A DNA stretch of 64,000 nt from Stenotrophomonas sp. BIGb0135 (GTDB taxonomy: Bacteria; Pseudomonadota; Gammaproteobacteria; Xanthomonadales; Xanthomonadaceae), in contig NZ_JANUDX010000001.1 of assembly GCF_024810105.1 (NCBI RefSeq), positions 897,252 through 961,251 on the forward strand, read 5' to 3'. The translations under genes were made by a program, and so were the position numbers. Shown here piece after piece: positions 63,897 to 64,000 of this stretch. The notes beneath the pieces are model-generated. The model was not told the DNA's origin, made no database searches, and saw only the letters and a program-made list of their open reading frames with translations. Numbering within the stretch: the first letter of the stretch is position 1; every line of letters begins with the position of its first letter.

Positions 63897-64000
<104 letters not shown>

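Overview
This is about 64 kb of a high-GC gammaproteobacterial chromosome, almost certainly Stenotrophomonas or a close relative in the Xanthomonadaceae. The strongest sign is the large number of GTAG-headed palindromes (SMAG/REP elements of Stenotrophomonas maltophilia), with cores such as gccgaccgttggtcggc and atccacgccatgcgtggat. Supporting signs are an N-acetylornithine carbamoyltransferase (the ArgF' route typical of xanthomonads), a TonB-dependent receptor rich genome and xanthomonad-type gene orders. No phage, integrase, transposase or CRISPR system was found.

Layout. 1-2.6 kb: argF'-argG arginine genes read leftward, preceded by what looks like a ribosome-mediated attenuator (33-codon leader with an Arg cluster, then a terminator and a competing antiterminator). 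2.6-6.6 kb: a secreted protein, then cysS-sufE-MFS rightward. 6.6-8.2 kb: REP array and a DksA2-like protein with a histone-like tail. 8.4-10.9 kb: yidD, pyrC and an M23 peptidase. 11.1-14.7 kb: mtaD-ubiG-mupP/gph plus a squalene/phytoene-synthase-like gene, leftward. 15-16.8 kb: efp and its modifying enzyme epmB, divergent. 16.8-23 kb: a PhnD-like sensor coupled to a GGDEF/EAL protein, trmJ, suhB, htpX. 23-26 kb: gluQ, phaB, an eleven-unit REP array, phaR. 26-33.5 kb: the conserved leftward cluster nnr-tsaE-amiC-mutL followed by two envelope proteins, with queG divergent. 34.7-40.2 kb: xseA, an M48 protease, a SUMF1-fold lipoprotein, rnd. 40-44 kb: an unknown protein and a TonB-dependent receptor. 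44.1-45.8 kb: an AT-rich patch with a Tat-exported beta-helix protein. 46-54 kb: a chemotaxis receptor, tRNA-Ala(CGC), oxidoreductase, small unknown genes, an AraC/MFS divergent pair, tRNA-Phe. 54.4-63.2 kb: a lipocalin, then a leftward TonB receptor-ECF sigma-FecR-amidohydrolase-M20 peptidase cluster that looks like a self-regulated uptake and degradation locus. 63.3-64 kb: repeats, a 16-bp tandem pyrimidine repeat and a roughly 100-base poly-G run that is probably an assembly or sequencing artefact.

Most of the window is housekeeping (arginine, pyrimidine, ubiquinone and queuosine synthesis, mismatch repair, cell-wall hydrolysis). The parts most worth attention are the arg attenuator, the TonB/ECF catabolic cluster, the PhnD/c-di-GMP pair, the foreign-looking Tat beta-helix gene and the two intergenic repeat families. 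All function calls are from reading the translated sequence; no database search was run.
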